This document shows positions 38,525-50,158 of a stretch of DNA of 64,000 nucleotides, one piece after another; the first letter of the stretch is position 1, and each line of letters starts with the position of its first letter. A model generated the notes under the pieces. The model was not told the origin of the DNA and made no database searches. It was given only the letters and a program-made list of their open reading frames with translations. Origin of the DNA: Limonium bicolor (taxonomy: Eukaryota; Streptophyta; Magnoliopsida; Caryophyllales; Plumbaginaceae). The stretch covers positions 296,308,167 to 296,372,166 of the forward strand of contig CM041779.1 in NCBI GenBank assembly GCA_023374045.1, given 5' to 3'. The position numbers and the translations under genes are program-made.

Positions 38525-38800
38525 AAAAAAATACCCTATCTCGGCGGTTCTTAGAGAACAACCGCCGAGATAGGCCCCTGGGATTGACCGATGTGGGATT
38601 GACCATGAGTCTATCTCGGCGGTTCTTAGAGAACAACCGCCGAGATAGACCCATGGTCAATCTCACCATCGGTCAATCCCAGGGGCCTATCTCGGCGGTT
38701 GTTCTCTAAGAACCGCCGAGATAGGTGCATCTAGTTCGGCGGTGCTCATTTCGGCGGTTCACAACTGCCGAAATAGGCCCATTGGAACCGCCGAAATAGG
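38525..38800. repeat. CACTA right subterminal palindromes
   Basis: Three near-perfect stem-loops of about 40 bp (CTATCTCGGCGGTTCT ... AACCGCCGAGATAG, loop TAGAGA) and single motifs follow one another. The blocks at 38576-38613 and 38649-38686 are themselves inverted copies of each other, so the region folds at two scales. Confidence 0.88.
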
Positions 38801-38820
38801 CCCTTTTTCTACTAGTGCAT

Positions 38821-40195
38821 CTTCCCTTAAATCTAAGACTCTCATCACTATAGATTACAAAATCAGTTGTTTTTCCCTCATTTACTTTTCCTTGAATTCT
38901 TTCTAGCTTTACATCTTTAGGATGTCCTTTAATAATCTCATCATAAATGTCAAAGGTGACAGACATACCCAACTTCTTGGCCAACTCCTCCTGATTCCAT
39001 TACCTTCAAACTTAACCTCTTGAAGTCACAAAGCAACTCATTTGGGAGAACCCACGTTGAATTCATGGAGTAGCTCTTCTTCCTACTTAAAGAATCAGCC
39101 ATAAAGTTAGCTTTCCCTTTATGGTACAAGATCTACAAGTCATAATCTTTGATGAGATCTAATCATCGTCTCTGTCTCATATTCAATTCCATCTAGGTAA
39201 AAAGGTATCTGAGACTCTTGTGATCAGTAAAAACCTTTCATGAGGTGCCATATAAATAGTGTCTTCAGATTTTGAGTGAAAAGACAACTATAACTAATTC
39301 CAGATCGTGAGTAGGGTACCAAGTCTCATACTCCTTCACCTGTCTCTATGCATAGGCTATCATCTTACCATTCTACATTAATACACAACCCAACCCATAC
39401 TTGGAAGCATCACTATACACTTTGAATCCTTCTGTTCCTAACGGTAGAGTCAGAACTAGAGTTGTAGCTAACCTTTATTTTAAGGTTTGAAAAGCTTTTT
39501 CACAATCTTCAACCCATTGAAATTTTACTACCTTCTTCATGAGGTTGGTGAGTGGCCTAGCGATCTTTGAGAAATATTTCACAAATCTTCTGTAGTATCT
39601 TGCCAAGCCCAGGAACTACGAACCTCTATCACATTGGTTGGTCTAGGCCAATCTCTCACTGCCTGCACCTTAGATTGGTCTACATAAATGCCTTCGCTAG
39701 TATGATGTGCCCTAAAAGCGCAAGTTTATCCAGCCAAAATTCACAATCGATAGCTTAACATACAACTAATTATCTCTCAAGACTTGCAACACCTGCCTCA
39801 AATGATCTTCATGCTCTTCCACATCCTTGGAATATATCAATATATCATCAATAAATACCCCAACAAGCCGATCAGGATAAGGACCGAGGATCCAGTTCAT
39901 CAAATCCATAAACACAGTCGGAGCATTAGTTAGTCAAAAGGGCATCACAGAGAATTCACAATGACTATATCTAGTTTTGAAAGTTGTCTTCTTAATGTCC
40001 TTTTCAGCAATCTTAAGATGATGATACCCTGATCTCAAATCAATCTTACAGAATACCCTTGCACCTTGCAGTTGATCGAAGAGGTCATCAATTCTTGATA
40101 AAAGGTACTTCTTCACAGTAACCTGATTCAGTTCCATGTAGTCGATGCATAACCTTAAACCGATCATATGATTTAAAATTATCACCTTTGTACTT
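38821..40195 (-). pseudogene. Gypsy RNase H and reverse transcriptase, decayed
   Basis: This continues the element broken at 28284. On the minus strand 39934-40185 reads as chromovirus [30 protein letters not shown], then [15 protein letters not shown] and the FSVMPF start of the next block. RT fingers/palm with YxDD-region remnants lie near 39840, and RNase H remnants at 39060-39450. Stops are frequent. Homology ends near 40195, where the MULE tandem-repeat region begins, so gag and protease are missing. Confidence 0.85.
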
Positions 40196-40681
40196 CACTA
40201 TATTTTGTAGCTCCTGCTAAGTTAGGTCGTGCCTTAAGCAATCACCCAAAAAATAGTAGTTGTAGCATGTTCTAACATTGTTTCCTTAAATATCTTTAAC
40301 GTGCGTTAAGCAAGCATAATAACAGCTTTCCTTCATTGTAAGAGTTGATATAATGATGGTTCCTGACACATGTGTTACATATTTACGGCATTGTCCTAAC
40401 ATAACAAGTCACTTGCAAGAGGTGAAGTGCCACCTGATTGACATATCCATTCAACTTCGTACACTATGCCTGCGTCCAGTACAAAAGTTACAGTTGTAAC
40501 CTAACATATTTACTTTTACTGGCATCACTAAGACGTACCAGGTTACTGTTACCGACAACTTTTCATAATCTGTCTACTTACTTACTATGTTAAATCTGTC
40601 TACTTACTTACTAAGTTAAATCTTCATACCTTACGCCATACTTTAACTTCAGTCATAGAATATTGTCAGTCAAAAATAAAA

Positions 40682-41284
40682 ATGGCACTCAAGAAGGAAA
40701 TCTCACTCAAAGCAAAAAAATCCAACAAAGGAAAGCAAGTCTAGATGACACAAAAAACATCCATATCCAAAGGTTCATCTTACGAAAGTAAAGTCTCAAC
40801 AAGGAAGAATATCACATAGATTATCATTCTAAATAGTGATTCAACATCTTCTGATGCAGAATCCACAACAAGGAAGAATATCCCTGAGATTATCATTCTA
40901 AGCAGTGATTCCACATGTTCTAATCTGTTGGATGGCCCAGAAGTTCTCACCAACTTTGATTAAGTAGACTCTGATGTAGACTCGGATGTCTTCAGAGAAA
41001 AAGGGTTTGACAACTTCACCGACAATGACGAATCCCTATTCAATGGTTACTCAACGCCAACTCTTAGAAAATTTCCCCATACCATTCAAAACCAAATCGA
41101 TGCATTAACTACTGATGCAGAATCCACAACAAGGAAGCATATCCCTGAGCTTATCATTCTAATCAGTGATTCCTCATCTTTTGGCTGGTCGGAGGGTGTA
41201 GATGATAGTGGAGACACCACAACACTGATAGAGCGCACACAGTCAAAATGGCTTCAAAACACAACCAACTATTACTGGAAGTAG
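40682..41284 (+). pseudogene. Decayed ORF with three SUMO-interacting-motif-like repeats
   Basis: From ATG at 40682 to TAG at 41284 one frame spans exactly 201 codons, interrupted only by stops at 40742, 40817 and 40961. The repeated block is DAESTTRKNIPEIIILSSDS, with variants ending IIILNSDS and LIILISDS. A hydrophobic core followed by Ser/Asp matches the consensus of SUMO-interacting motifs. The N-terminus is basic (MALKKEISLKAKKSNKGK), and an acidic VDSDVDSDVF segment lies in the middle. I recognise no family. It lies upstream of the MULE transposase promoter, on the same strand. Confidence 0.5.
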
Positions 41285-41424
41285 TTTGATTAATTAAGCC
41301 TGAGTGTTCTTTGCCTCTTAATGCATCTATCTTTACATTTGTATGTAACTATATTATGTAGCTCCTACATTGTAAGCCATGTGTTAAGCAAGCACAAAAA
41401 AAATCTAATTAGTATCCACGTTTT

Positions 41425-41817
41425 GAACTACAGATAACTCTGTAGAGACCTTAAACACTGAATACTCCTTTATTATTGTCCTTGATAAAGCCGGATCATT
41501 CCAATGTTGATAAGAATTCGTTGAATTGACACCACATTGCAGAGAAAGTAAATTTGACCACTAAAAGACACAATTGAACAATAGATAACTCTGTACAGAA
41601 CTTAAACATTGAATACCCCTCTATTATTGTCCTTGATAAAGCCTTAGTTGATGAATTGACACCACATTACAGAGAAAGTAAATTTGACCACTAAAAGACA
41701 CAATTGAACTGTAGATAACTCTATACAAAACTTAAACACTGAATACCCCTACATTATTGTCCTTGATAAAGCCAATACTAATAAGAATTTGTTGAATTGA
41801 TACCACATTATAGTACT
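41425..41817 (+). repeat. Tandem repeats of about 130-150 bp, three copies
   Basis: Each copy starts GTAGATAACTCT or ATAGATAACTCT and includes TTATTGTCCTTGATAAAGCC, GACACCACATT and CACTAAAAGACACAATTGAA. Copies begin near 41428, 41580 and 41710. They form part of the MULE 5' region. Confidence 0.75.
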
Positions 41818-42377
41818 GTATCCGATACAAAAGTTACCGTTTTAACCTAGCACAATTACTTTTACTCACATCAGTAGGACATACCTTGTTACTGTTGCCA
41901 TTAAATTTTCGTACGCTTTGGATGTATCCGGTACAAAAGATACTGTTTTGACCTAACACAATTACTTTTACCAACATCAGTAGGATGTACCTTGTTACTG
42001 TTACCATTAACTTTTCGTACACTTTGGCTGTATCCGGTAAAAAGTTACCGTTTTAACCTAACACGATTACCTTTTACTCACGTCGGTAGGACGTACCTTG
42101 TTACTGTTACCATTAACTTTTCGCACACTTTGGTTGTACCCGGTACAAAAGTTACCATTTTAACCTAACACAATTACTTTTATTGACATTACAAGGAAGT
42201 ACCTGGTCACTGTTACCATTAACTTTTCATACACTATGACTGTATCTGGTAAAAAAGTTACCATTTTAACCTAACATAATTACTTTTACTCACATCAGTA
42301 GAACGTACCAGGTTACTGTTACCATTAACTTTTCATACACTATGACTGTACCCGGTACAAAAGTTACCATTTTAACC
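41818..42377 (+). repeat. Tandem repeats of about 106 bp next to the MULE promoter
   Basis: Five full units and one partial unit start near 41818, 41925, 42031, 42137, 42241 and 42347. Each holds TGTAYCCGGTACAAAAGTTAC, TTTTAACCTAACACAATTAC and GTTACTGTTACCATTAAC. A single diverged unit lies apart at about 40470-40580. The array stops 25 bp before the TATA box, where transcription-factor or transposase binding sites would be expected. Confidence 0.85.
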
Positions 42378-42399
42378 TTTTTGAACTCTACACCTTGGC

Positions 42400-42430
42400 C
42401 TCTATATAAAAAGTTCCTCCTTCACTTATC
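42400..42430 (+). promoter_or_regulatory. MULE transposase promoter TATA box
   Basis: CTCTATATAAAAAG lies about 130 bp before the ATG at 42539, with a CT-rich leader (42418-42500) between. This is the usual layout of a plant promoter and lies directly downstream of the 106-bp repeats. Confidence 0.65.
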
Positions 42431-42538
42431 ATTCACACGCTCACTCTCCATCTTCTAATTATTTTCAATCTCTCTCGTACTTGTTTTCTCCCAACACCCC
42501 CTCTTGTCATCTTCAAAGAAACCACCAACTAGTGCGAC

Positions 42539-42589
42539 ATGGATTCCAGTTCTGAATCTGATTATGAGTATAGTCCAGCATCTAGCGTG
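42539..42589 (+). CDS. MULE transposase exon 1
   Basis: The ATG opens MDSSSESDYEYSPASSV, 17 codons, then a strong donor GTATGT at 42590. The proposed acceptor is the AG at 56782-56783, directly before the ATG that opens MTTRVIVMKKVQG, and both sides are phase 0. The intron is now 14.2 kb because the Tekay element sits in it. Without it the intron would be about 90 bp, a normal plant size. The Ser/Asp/Glu-rich start is typical of the acidic N-termini of such transposases. Confidence 0.55.
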
Positions 42590-42638
42590 GTATGTATCTC
42601 TACGGTAAAATACTATCGTACCATTGTTGATACTGTGT

Positions 42639-42643
42639 TTTTT
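42639..42643. other. Left target site duplication of the Tekay element (TTTTT)
   Basis: Five Ts precede the LTR TG at 42644 and five Ts follow the other LTR's CA at 56743. The 5-bp length is normal for gypsy integrases. The site is low-complexity, so chance cannot be fully excluded. Confidence 0.75.
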
Positions 42644-45600
42644 TGTAACACCCCTACTACGCACAACACATTACTTGAAATCGCAGCGGAAAATAAACAA
42701 CTAAACAGTAACTAAACGAATGGTGCTACAATGCCGTCAACCACCCACGTGGCTAACAATGCTGAACAAATACAATTGTACCGGTCTGATGATCAGACTC
42801 CCGAGCGTAGAACTAATAACCATATATATACATCAACATAATACCGAGTGTTTACAAAATCCTTTCACCGTATACCGTCACTGTAACCATCATAAGCGAG
42901 TATATAATACGCCACGGGAGCACAGGCGCAACCCGGGCAACATCCAAAAGTACTCCAAAAGTAAACTACTCTCTAGGATCTAGAGCCACTCTGCTTCTTC
43001 GATCCTCATCCTGCAGTAAAAGAAATATGGATCCCCCGAGGGGGTCAGCAACCCTTGGCTGGCATGGTTAACGCGCAGTCCATCGACTACCGGAATGCGC
43101 GCAACTATTTGTCATGATGACATGGTATTTATTTTAAAACACACAACACATACATATATAACATAACACGGGTATTGTACACATCATAACACACTTCACA
43201 AACATACAATTCCTTTTAGGAAGAGAACCCACACAATTAGTCCCCATTGAGAGCTTAGAGAATGTTGCCACGCTCATACTTAGCTCGTTACATAACTCGT
43301 TACCGTCCGGTTAGATTGGACAGTTAACTTAACACAAGGTGCCTCGGATATAGTGATCCAAGCACACCGAAATAACACATAGTATGCCCCTGTGGCCCGA
43401 CGTGAGTCAGTAAAATAGCCTTGGTTAAGCTAAAGGGAAGGTTAGAAACCAAATTGGAAACTTAACCATAACATACAGAGAGAATCGAACCGGTTATGAC
43501 ATCGACTCCCATACCCACACGCGTGGCCGGAACAGACCGGACTCCTCACTTCCCCCGTTAGCCCTTGTTAGTAGTTCATCATCGAACACAATAAACAATT
43601 CACAATCACAGGTCAGGTCTTGTTAGACACACACAAGGGAAGAAAGAGTCATACTCAACAACATAATGATATTTAACAACGGTAAACTCTTTACATGGTT
43701 TAATCTTACAAAGTCATAAACACACAGAAAAACAAACAACACACAAGCCGGTGTAAACCGGTAGGCAACAGACTGCAAGAAAACCATACCTTGGTCCTTG
43801 CCTCGACTGATTTCCACCTTGAGAGAATCCTAAACACATTAGTAATGTCGGTTATTTATTTAACTTCAAACTTACTAAGTATTTAACATGATTGTATGAC
43901 ATGTTTTAATGTCTATCTTACCCTAGGTTACCTTCATTATACACCCTAGGGTTAACTACATAAGTCACATTCTTTTCTGTTTTTTTTTTTTACAAGTTTT
44001 GGTCCGACCGGACTTGTCCATGTCCGGTCGATTCCAGAGAGTTTCTCCCCTTCGGAAATTCAGCCCGACCGGACTTGCCAAGTCCGGTCCTATGTCCGGT
44101 CGATTCCAGTAACTCAATCCGTACACAATTTACAAGCCCGACCGACCTTGCAAGTCCGGTCCCAAGGTCGGTCCGTTCCAGAAGCCAATTTCGCAGGGTA
44201 AACAGGTCCCGACCGAGCTTGCAAGTCCGGTCGCAAGTCCGGTCGGCCCCAAATCTTTGTTTTCCTTTTTACATTCAACTCCAAACTTCACCCCATATAA
44301 CCTAGTACTTCCTAACCTCATTTGGGTACTTTAAACACAACTTAAGACATCTTTAAACACTCATAAAACTCATTTTCCAATTCCTTAAGCCTTTACTTAT
44401 TCCTTCACAAAATTCCTAACACTTACAATATTTTCTCCTAGTTTTGCAAGTGGTGTTTCATACCTAAGATAGCCACTATCCCAAAATGCTTTCTCCTTAT
44501 TTTAACATCATCTCCCAAGCATCATCTCTCACAACCAACTCCTTATATTCATCTTAACAATTCTTTTCCAAGTTTACACTTTCTCCTTATTACCAAAGTT
44601 TGCCTAAGTATTTACCTAAGTCCCTAAGTGGCTTTGGTACTTGCTAGAACCTCAAGATCATGTCTAAGTCCTTATTACACTCTAGAACACTTCCTAGTTC
44701 ATCAAAATTCCTTTACAACATCTTGAACTCCTTATTCATTTCCTACATTTTCTAACTCACCAAATCTTATGTAACACTTAAAACTTCTTGCTTTTTACCT
44801 AAATTTTGACATGGATTCCCCTAGAACATTACTAAGCCTAAACACTTGTTTTCTCCATTAAACACACAAAAACATCTAGAACACTTTCTTACACAACTAC
44901 ACCAAATTCACACTACATCACAATATAGTGCATAACTTAAATTGCATGGCACTTAGGCCCTTAAAATGCATGGCTCTTAGGCCCTTAAAGTGCTTAAATC
45001 ATAAACACTGAATTTCCACAATATAAATGCCTTTAACCTGCGATTACATACAACAAGACATAAGGTATTTACTAGTCTCCTTGAGAACATTTACTAGGTC
45101 ATTTACCATTTGCTCTTTAGGTAGTTTTAATAAGCATTTATGAGCTCATTTCTCCTAGGGCATTAAACAACATTAAGTTAGTAGATTTACCTCTTTTTCC
45201 AAAACACTTCCTTCTTGTTTCCTTACAAAACCGTATGGTATTTTGATTCCTTGTCAAGTTCTAGACAATGTACAAACATTATAATGAGTAATCAAGCTAT
45301 AGGCTTCATCTCATTGTAAACCCTAATTTTACATTGTTTCAAAAACATTAATGTAGTTGTTTTACCTTGATCTTTGAAGAGAGTTTGGATATATAACAAG
45401 AGGGGACTCCACCTAGTCCATGAAGAGTTGAAATGAAGCTAGAACAAAGTCACACAAGGAGCTATATCAATGTGTATTTTCGGTCAAGGTAAGAACATGG
45501 AGGAAACATGATTTTTCTTTGAGATTCCTTACCTAGAAGCAAAGGAGATCAACAATATGTCAAAATACAAGCTCAAGCTCCTTCAATGGTGGAACACCTT

Positions 45601-46487
45601 GGCACCGAAATGGGGCTCTTGGAGTTTTGAGAAGATAGGAATGAAGAGCTTGATGAGAGGAAGAGATTGGTGGTGTTTGTTTTTGATTTGGACAAGTGAG
45701 CAAGATTTTACAAGTGGTCAAAGCTAGAGTTCTAATGGTGGTGGTGGTATTACCGTGAGAGAACAAGGAAGAAGGAAGAAGAGAGGTGGGAAACCGTGTG
45801 AATGAAGGAAAGAAATGAGAGAATGAAGAAGATAGAATTTGCTTTAAGGAGATATTTATGCTTATAAAGTAAAAAGTAAGTTTAATTAATTTTCTTTACT
45901 TACTTATATTATCAACTAAAGAGTGGTGAGTCACACACTTAGAAAACCGGCCCCCTTTATTAGTGTGAGGGTGTTTTAGTCTTTGTTTGTCAATTTAATT
46001 ACTTAATACAACATATGTTATAAACTAGCTTGTAAAAGTTACTATTCCCCTAAACAAGGCACTTAGAAGTGAAATTTTTGATTTCCCATTAATATGGCCA
46101 CCCAAATGTGATACTATATAGTACACATATATATTTAAGAGTAATGATGGACATTTAGCCACTCAAAACTCATTTACAAGACAATTTTTCAAAAATGCTT
46201 TAAGACTTCTTAAAGCACATTTTGTGTTTTAACTTGTTTTCAAGCTTGGTTTTCTTTGGTAATTGGTTTAATATGTTCATTAGTATATAAATGAGGTCTT
46301 GGTAAGCTCATTAGGTCTTACCCAAGTTTATCCCAAGCTTAGAGCACATTTTGGCTCTTATTGACTTTAAAGCACATTTGTGTTTCCTTTTGTTTAAATT
46401 TGTTTACTAAGGTTTCTAAGACTCTTTTTAGTCTTATTACACCCTACTTAGGTGTTTAAACAACATTACTAGGTTTGGGGTATTTCA
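42644..46487 (-). repeat. 3' LTR of the Tekay element, 3844 bp
   Basis: On the plus strand it reads TGTAACACCCCTAC ... GGGGTATTTCA. It carries the palindromic GGTCCGACCGGAC array near 44000-44250. It matches 52886-56743 throughout. An open frame at 42720-42983, repeated in the other LTR at 52962-53225, is conserved only because the LTRs are copies. Confidence 0.92.
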
Positions 46488-46500
46488 ATCTACCCCCCTT
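46488..46500 (-). other. Polypurine tract of the Tekay element
   Basis: The reverse complement is AAGGGGGGTAGAT, directly before the 3' LTR start TGAAATACCCC. It matches the LARD tract at 7609-7621 apart from one G. Confidence 0.85.
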
Positions 46501-46800
46501 AAAAGAACTTTGTCCCCAAAGTTCATACTTCCACATAACTTAAACATTAGAACATGAGGACACATATCAACAACACTTCTATATCACATTAACAACATCT
46601 ACATCATATCGGACCCATGGTCCAAACAGCAAAACCATCATTCAGACTTAGCGGTCTGTAACATTAACAACATGACAATACAACAGTAACAACATGACAA
46701 TACAAACAGACAATGTATTCAAATACATGTCATACATATGACCGAAACGGTTCTACCCCCCTTAAATAGGGGTACGCCCCGTACCCTATACATACAAATA
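46501..46800. other. Tekay 3' untranslated spacer
   Basis: This 300-bp stretch lies between the pol stop codon and the polypurine tract. The minus strand includes GAACTTTGGGGACAAAGTTC, a short palindrome also present next to the LARD polypurine tract (about 7590). It holds no gene. Confidence 0.5.
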
Positions 46801-47290
46801 CTAAGAAGTGAACAACGACGGATACTTCGCCTTCATCTTATCTTCCAGCTCCCAAGTGGCCTCCTCAACGTCCTGGTTAGACCAGAGAACCTTCACCAGT
46901 CTCACAGACTTATGGCGAGTGTCTCGTCTTAGTGTCCAGAATCCGTACCGGAGTCTCCACTGATCGCATGGTCGGCTCTAAAGTTAGCCTTTCAGGCTGA
47001 AGCACATGAGACGGATGAGACATATACTTCTTCAACTGGGACACATGAAATACATCATGTACCTTGCCCAGCTCGGCGGGTAAATCAAGTCTATAAGCTA
47101 CCGGGCCGATCCGCTCCGTCACAACATAAGGCCCCACATATTTTGGGCTCAACTTGCCTTTCTGGCCAAAACGAAACACTCCCTTCATGGGGGATACTCT
47201 CAAAAATACCTGATCGCCCACGGCGAACTCCAGGTCACGTCGGCGCACATCTGCGTACGACTTCTGTCTATCCTGAGCAGCTTTCATATT
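46801..47290 (-). pseudogene. Integrase C-terminus and chromodomain
   Basis: The GPY/F module is clear: LSPKYVGPYVVTERIGPVAY, then HDVFHVSQLKKY. After a frameshift near 46925 comes RLVKVLWSNQDVEEATWELE and a stop TAG at 46801. The VLW...EEATWE block is a chromodomain of the plant chromovirus type, which directs integration to particular chromatin. Confidence 0.88.
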
Positions 47291-47340
47291 AGCCCTGATC
47301 TGGCGAACTTCTGCCTGAACTTGCTCAAGATACTCTGGTC

Positions 47341-48080
47341 CTATAATGACCGTCTCACTCGACTCATCTCAGCATAATGGCGTGCGGCATGGTCTACCGT
47401 ACAATGCCTGGAAGGGAGACATCTTGATCGATGCATGATAACTTTGTTGTAGCTAAACTCGATCAGATGTAACTTATCAATCCAGCTGGTCTGAAAGTCA
47501 AGTGCACATGCACGTAGCATATCCTCAAGTGTCTGAATAGTGCGCTCACTCTGACCATCGGTCTGTGGGTGAAACGCCGTACTCAATTTCAGTTCAGTAC
47601 CCAATGCCTCTCGTGTAGACTTCCAATATCTGGATAAGAATCTGGTATCTCTGTCAGATACAATCGTCTTTGGTACACCATGATGTCTTACAATTTCTTT
47701 ATCGAATAGTTCTGCCAATCTTGCCACTTTCCAGGTGTCCTTTATCGGAATGAATCGGGCCACCTTGGTCAGTCGGTCAACAACAACCCAAATCATATTC
47801 AGACCTCCCCTTGTAGGCGGAAGCCCTACCACGAAGTCCATAGATATGTCATGGAACTTCCACTCCGGCACTGGCATTGGCTGCACCATACCACCAGGCC
47901 GTCGGTGCTCAAACTTGACCTTCTGACAAGTGAGACACCTCAACACATAGTCACTCACATCCTTTTTCATTCCAGTCCACCAGAAATATTTTCATACCTT
48001 TATACATCTTTGAAGCTCCGGGTGAATCGAAGTAGTAGAACAGTGGGATTCACTCAATATGCGCTCCTTCAGCTCAGCGC
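47341..48080 (-). pseudogene. Integrase zinc domain and DDE core
   Basis: CLTCQKVKFEH belongs to the HHCC zinc domain. The core has MDFVVGLP, VVVDRLTKVARF (Asp), IVSDRDTRFLS (Asp) and HPQTDGQSERTIQTLEDMLR (Glu), so the catalytic D-D-E is kept. The reading frame breaks at about 47400 and between 47970 and 48080. The enzyme would insert the cDNA; the TTTTT duplication reflects its activity. Confidence 0.9.
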
Positions 48081-48630
48081 TACTCCTGGGTATACAATCT
48101 GCCATTAAGCCTAATCAGGTCATCATCGTGGAGTCTGAAGTCGTACTTCTGACCCTCGAATGTGCCATCAATAAGCTTCTGTCTAATCTCCATCATGTAC
48201 TGATCCGTCATCTGAGCACTCCGCACCTCTTCAACCAAGCCAGTATGAGAGACTAGCGAATGGAGAGAGTGTGCTCGGCGACTCAATGCGTCAGCTACCA
48301 CATTTGCCTTACCCTCCTTGTACTGTAAATCGATGTCATAATCATTCAAAATTCAACCCATCTCTGTCTCATGTTCAACTCCTTCTGAGTGAACAAGTAC
48401 TTTAAACTCTTGTGGTCAGAATAAATGTCACACTTACCCCATACAAGTGATGTCGCCATATCTTCAGTGCGAAGACAATGGCCCCCAATTCTAAATCGTG
48501 GGTAGGGTAGTTCTCCTCATGCTTCTTCAGCTGTCGGGAGGCGTAAGCCACGACCTTCCCGTGTTGCATCAACACACAACCCATACCCCTGCCTGAGTCG
48601 CAATAGACCTCAAAACCATCTGGACCGTCT
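48080..48630 (-). pseudogene. RNase H domain
   Basis: [20 protein letters not shown], then [21 protein letters not shown], and after frameshifts near 48430 and 48352 NDYDIDLQYKEGKANVVADALSRR. These are the standard gypsy RNase H motifs, with the DALSR tail. The linker to integrase ends near 48080. Confidence 0.87.
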
Positions 48631-48637
48631 GGTAATG

Positions 48638-49620
48638 TCAGAATCGGTGCAGATGTGAGAGCATCCTTGAGACTCGTGAAAGCCTCTCACAGTCGACTGT
48701 CCACTCGAATGGTGCATCCTTTTTCATCAAGGAAGTCATCGGCTTCGAGACACTGGAGAAGTCCTTCACAAATCTCCTATAGTAACCTGCCAGACCGAGG
48801 AAGCTCCTGATGTCGGTAACTGTCTTCGGCCTAGGCCAGGTGCGTACTGCATCTATCTTTGCCGGATCAACAGCGATCCCGGCCTCAGAAATCACATGTC
48901 CAAGGAATGATACTTGGTTCAACCAAAATTCACACTTAGAAAATTTAGCATACAGCTGATTCTTTCTCAACGTCTGCAATACATCTCTCAGGTGGCTTTC
49001 ATGCTCACCTCTCGATTTCGAATATACAAGTATGTCATCAATGAAGACTACCACTGATTTGTCCAACTGATCTTGGAACAAACGGTTCATTAAGTCCATG
49101 AACTTTGCTGGTGCATTTGACAAGCCAAACGGCATAACTGTGAACTCATAATGCCCATACCTAGTTCTGAAAGCTGTCTTTTCGATATCACTGTCACGGA
49201 TGGCAATCTGGTGGTATCCGGAACGTAGGTCTATCTTGGAGAATACTGATGCTCCCTTAAGCTGATCAAATAGATCGTCGATGCGTGGTAAAGGGTAACG
49301 GTTTTCACCGTAACAGCATTCAGCTCCCGATAATCAATACATAGGCGGAGGCTACCGTCCTTTTCTTCGAAGAGAACCGGCGCTCCCCATGGTGAAACAC
49401 TAGGGCGGATAAAGCCCTTGTCGAGTAGGTCTCTCAGCTGCTCCTTGAGCTCTGTCATTTCTGCTGGAGCCATACGGTAAGGTGCTTTCGCAATGGGTCC
49501 GGTGCCCGGAACTAGATCAATCTCAAACTCAACCTCTCGTGCTGGCGGCATGCCCGGCAGTTCCTTAGGAAATACATCAGGAAACTCCGACACTACCGGC
49601 ACATCTGGGCTAAACTCAGG
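48638..49620 (-). pseudogene. Reverse transcriptase
   Basis: [14 protein letters not shown] marks the start, followed by [17 protein letters not shown] frameshift lies near 49300. Then [12 protein letters not shown] and the active site [11 protein letters not shown] (FIDD form), [17 protein letters not shown] and [19 protein letters not shown] second frameshift near 48690 precedes the RNase H connection. All catalytic motifs are present, so the gene is broken only by small indels. Confidence 0.9.
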
Positions 49621-49628
49621 GTCTCTCT

Positions 49629-50158
49629 CTATGTCCTGGACATAGCAGAGGTATACATCACTCCCTCGTCGAACTCGTGATACATAGCCATGGCGGTGAT
49701 GATCTGAGTCGAAGGCTCTCTGGGCCTCTGGCGGTATGATATAGTAACCCCAGATGGACTCCTAAGAAGCAGTCGATGCTCGGCACATAGGATTCTGCCC
49801 TTGTACCGCTCCAACCAGTTCATCCCGACAATCACATCAAAACCCAATCCGTCGAACTCTATCAAGTCGATCGGAAACTCCTCATCCCTGATTCGAACAA
49901 TAGCATCTCGGTAGTAGCGGGTACATCTGATCCGCTCTTTCGACGGGAGAGTGACCACGAAGTCTGGCATCTCTTCACCGTCTAACCCCAGCCTCTTCGC
50001 AAATGATAGCGAAATGAATGTGTGTGAGGCTCCAGAGTCGAACAAGATCGATGCATCCACGCCATTCACTGGAAAGGTACCGGTGAGGATTGTGCCGCTC
50101 TTGCCGGCTTCTGCCTTATTGCAGACACTCAGTATACCTCCCGTTCCGAGTGCACAGC
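49629..50158 (-). pseudogene. Retroviral-type aspartic protease (pol exon start)
   Basis: The frame is open from the proposed splice acceptor at 50158 through VNGVDASILFDSGASHTFIS, with catalytic DSGA, to GLGFDVIVGMNWLERY. A frameshift near 49625 separates it from RT. It would cleave the Gag-Pol precursor. The acceptor (GAATTAG before GC TGT GCA) gives a phase that matches the gag donor at 51217. Confidence 0.85.

Larger units (their letters stand above)
28285..38817 (+). mobile_element. Complete CACTA (En/Spm) transposon, 10.5 kb
   Basis: The ends are CACTAGTACAAAAA (28285) and its mirror TTTTTCTACTAGTG (to 38817), flanked by a 3-bp target duplication CAT (28282-28284 and 38818-38820). Subterminal regions are packed with CGGCGGTT palindromes. 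Inside are a TNP2-type transposase and a second gene combining a plant transposase domain with a Ulp1-like protease, both on the plus strand. It sits inside a reversed gypsy pol gene. The TNP2 gene is frameshifted, so the copy is probably non-autonomous now. Confidence 0.93.

Noticed and set aside
40196..42400. Second retrotransposon LTR
   Set aside because: No TG...CA pair, primer site or polypurine tract; the sequence is several tandem repeat families upstream of the MULE promoter.
42720..42983. 87-codon ORF conserved at 52962-53225
   Set aside because: Conserved only because the two LTRs are recent copies; no start context or homology.
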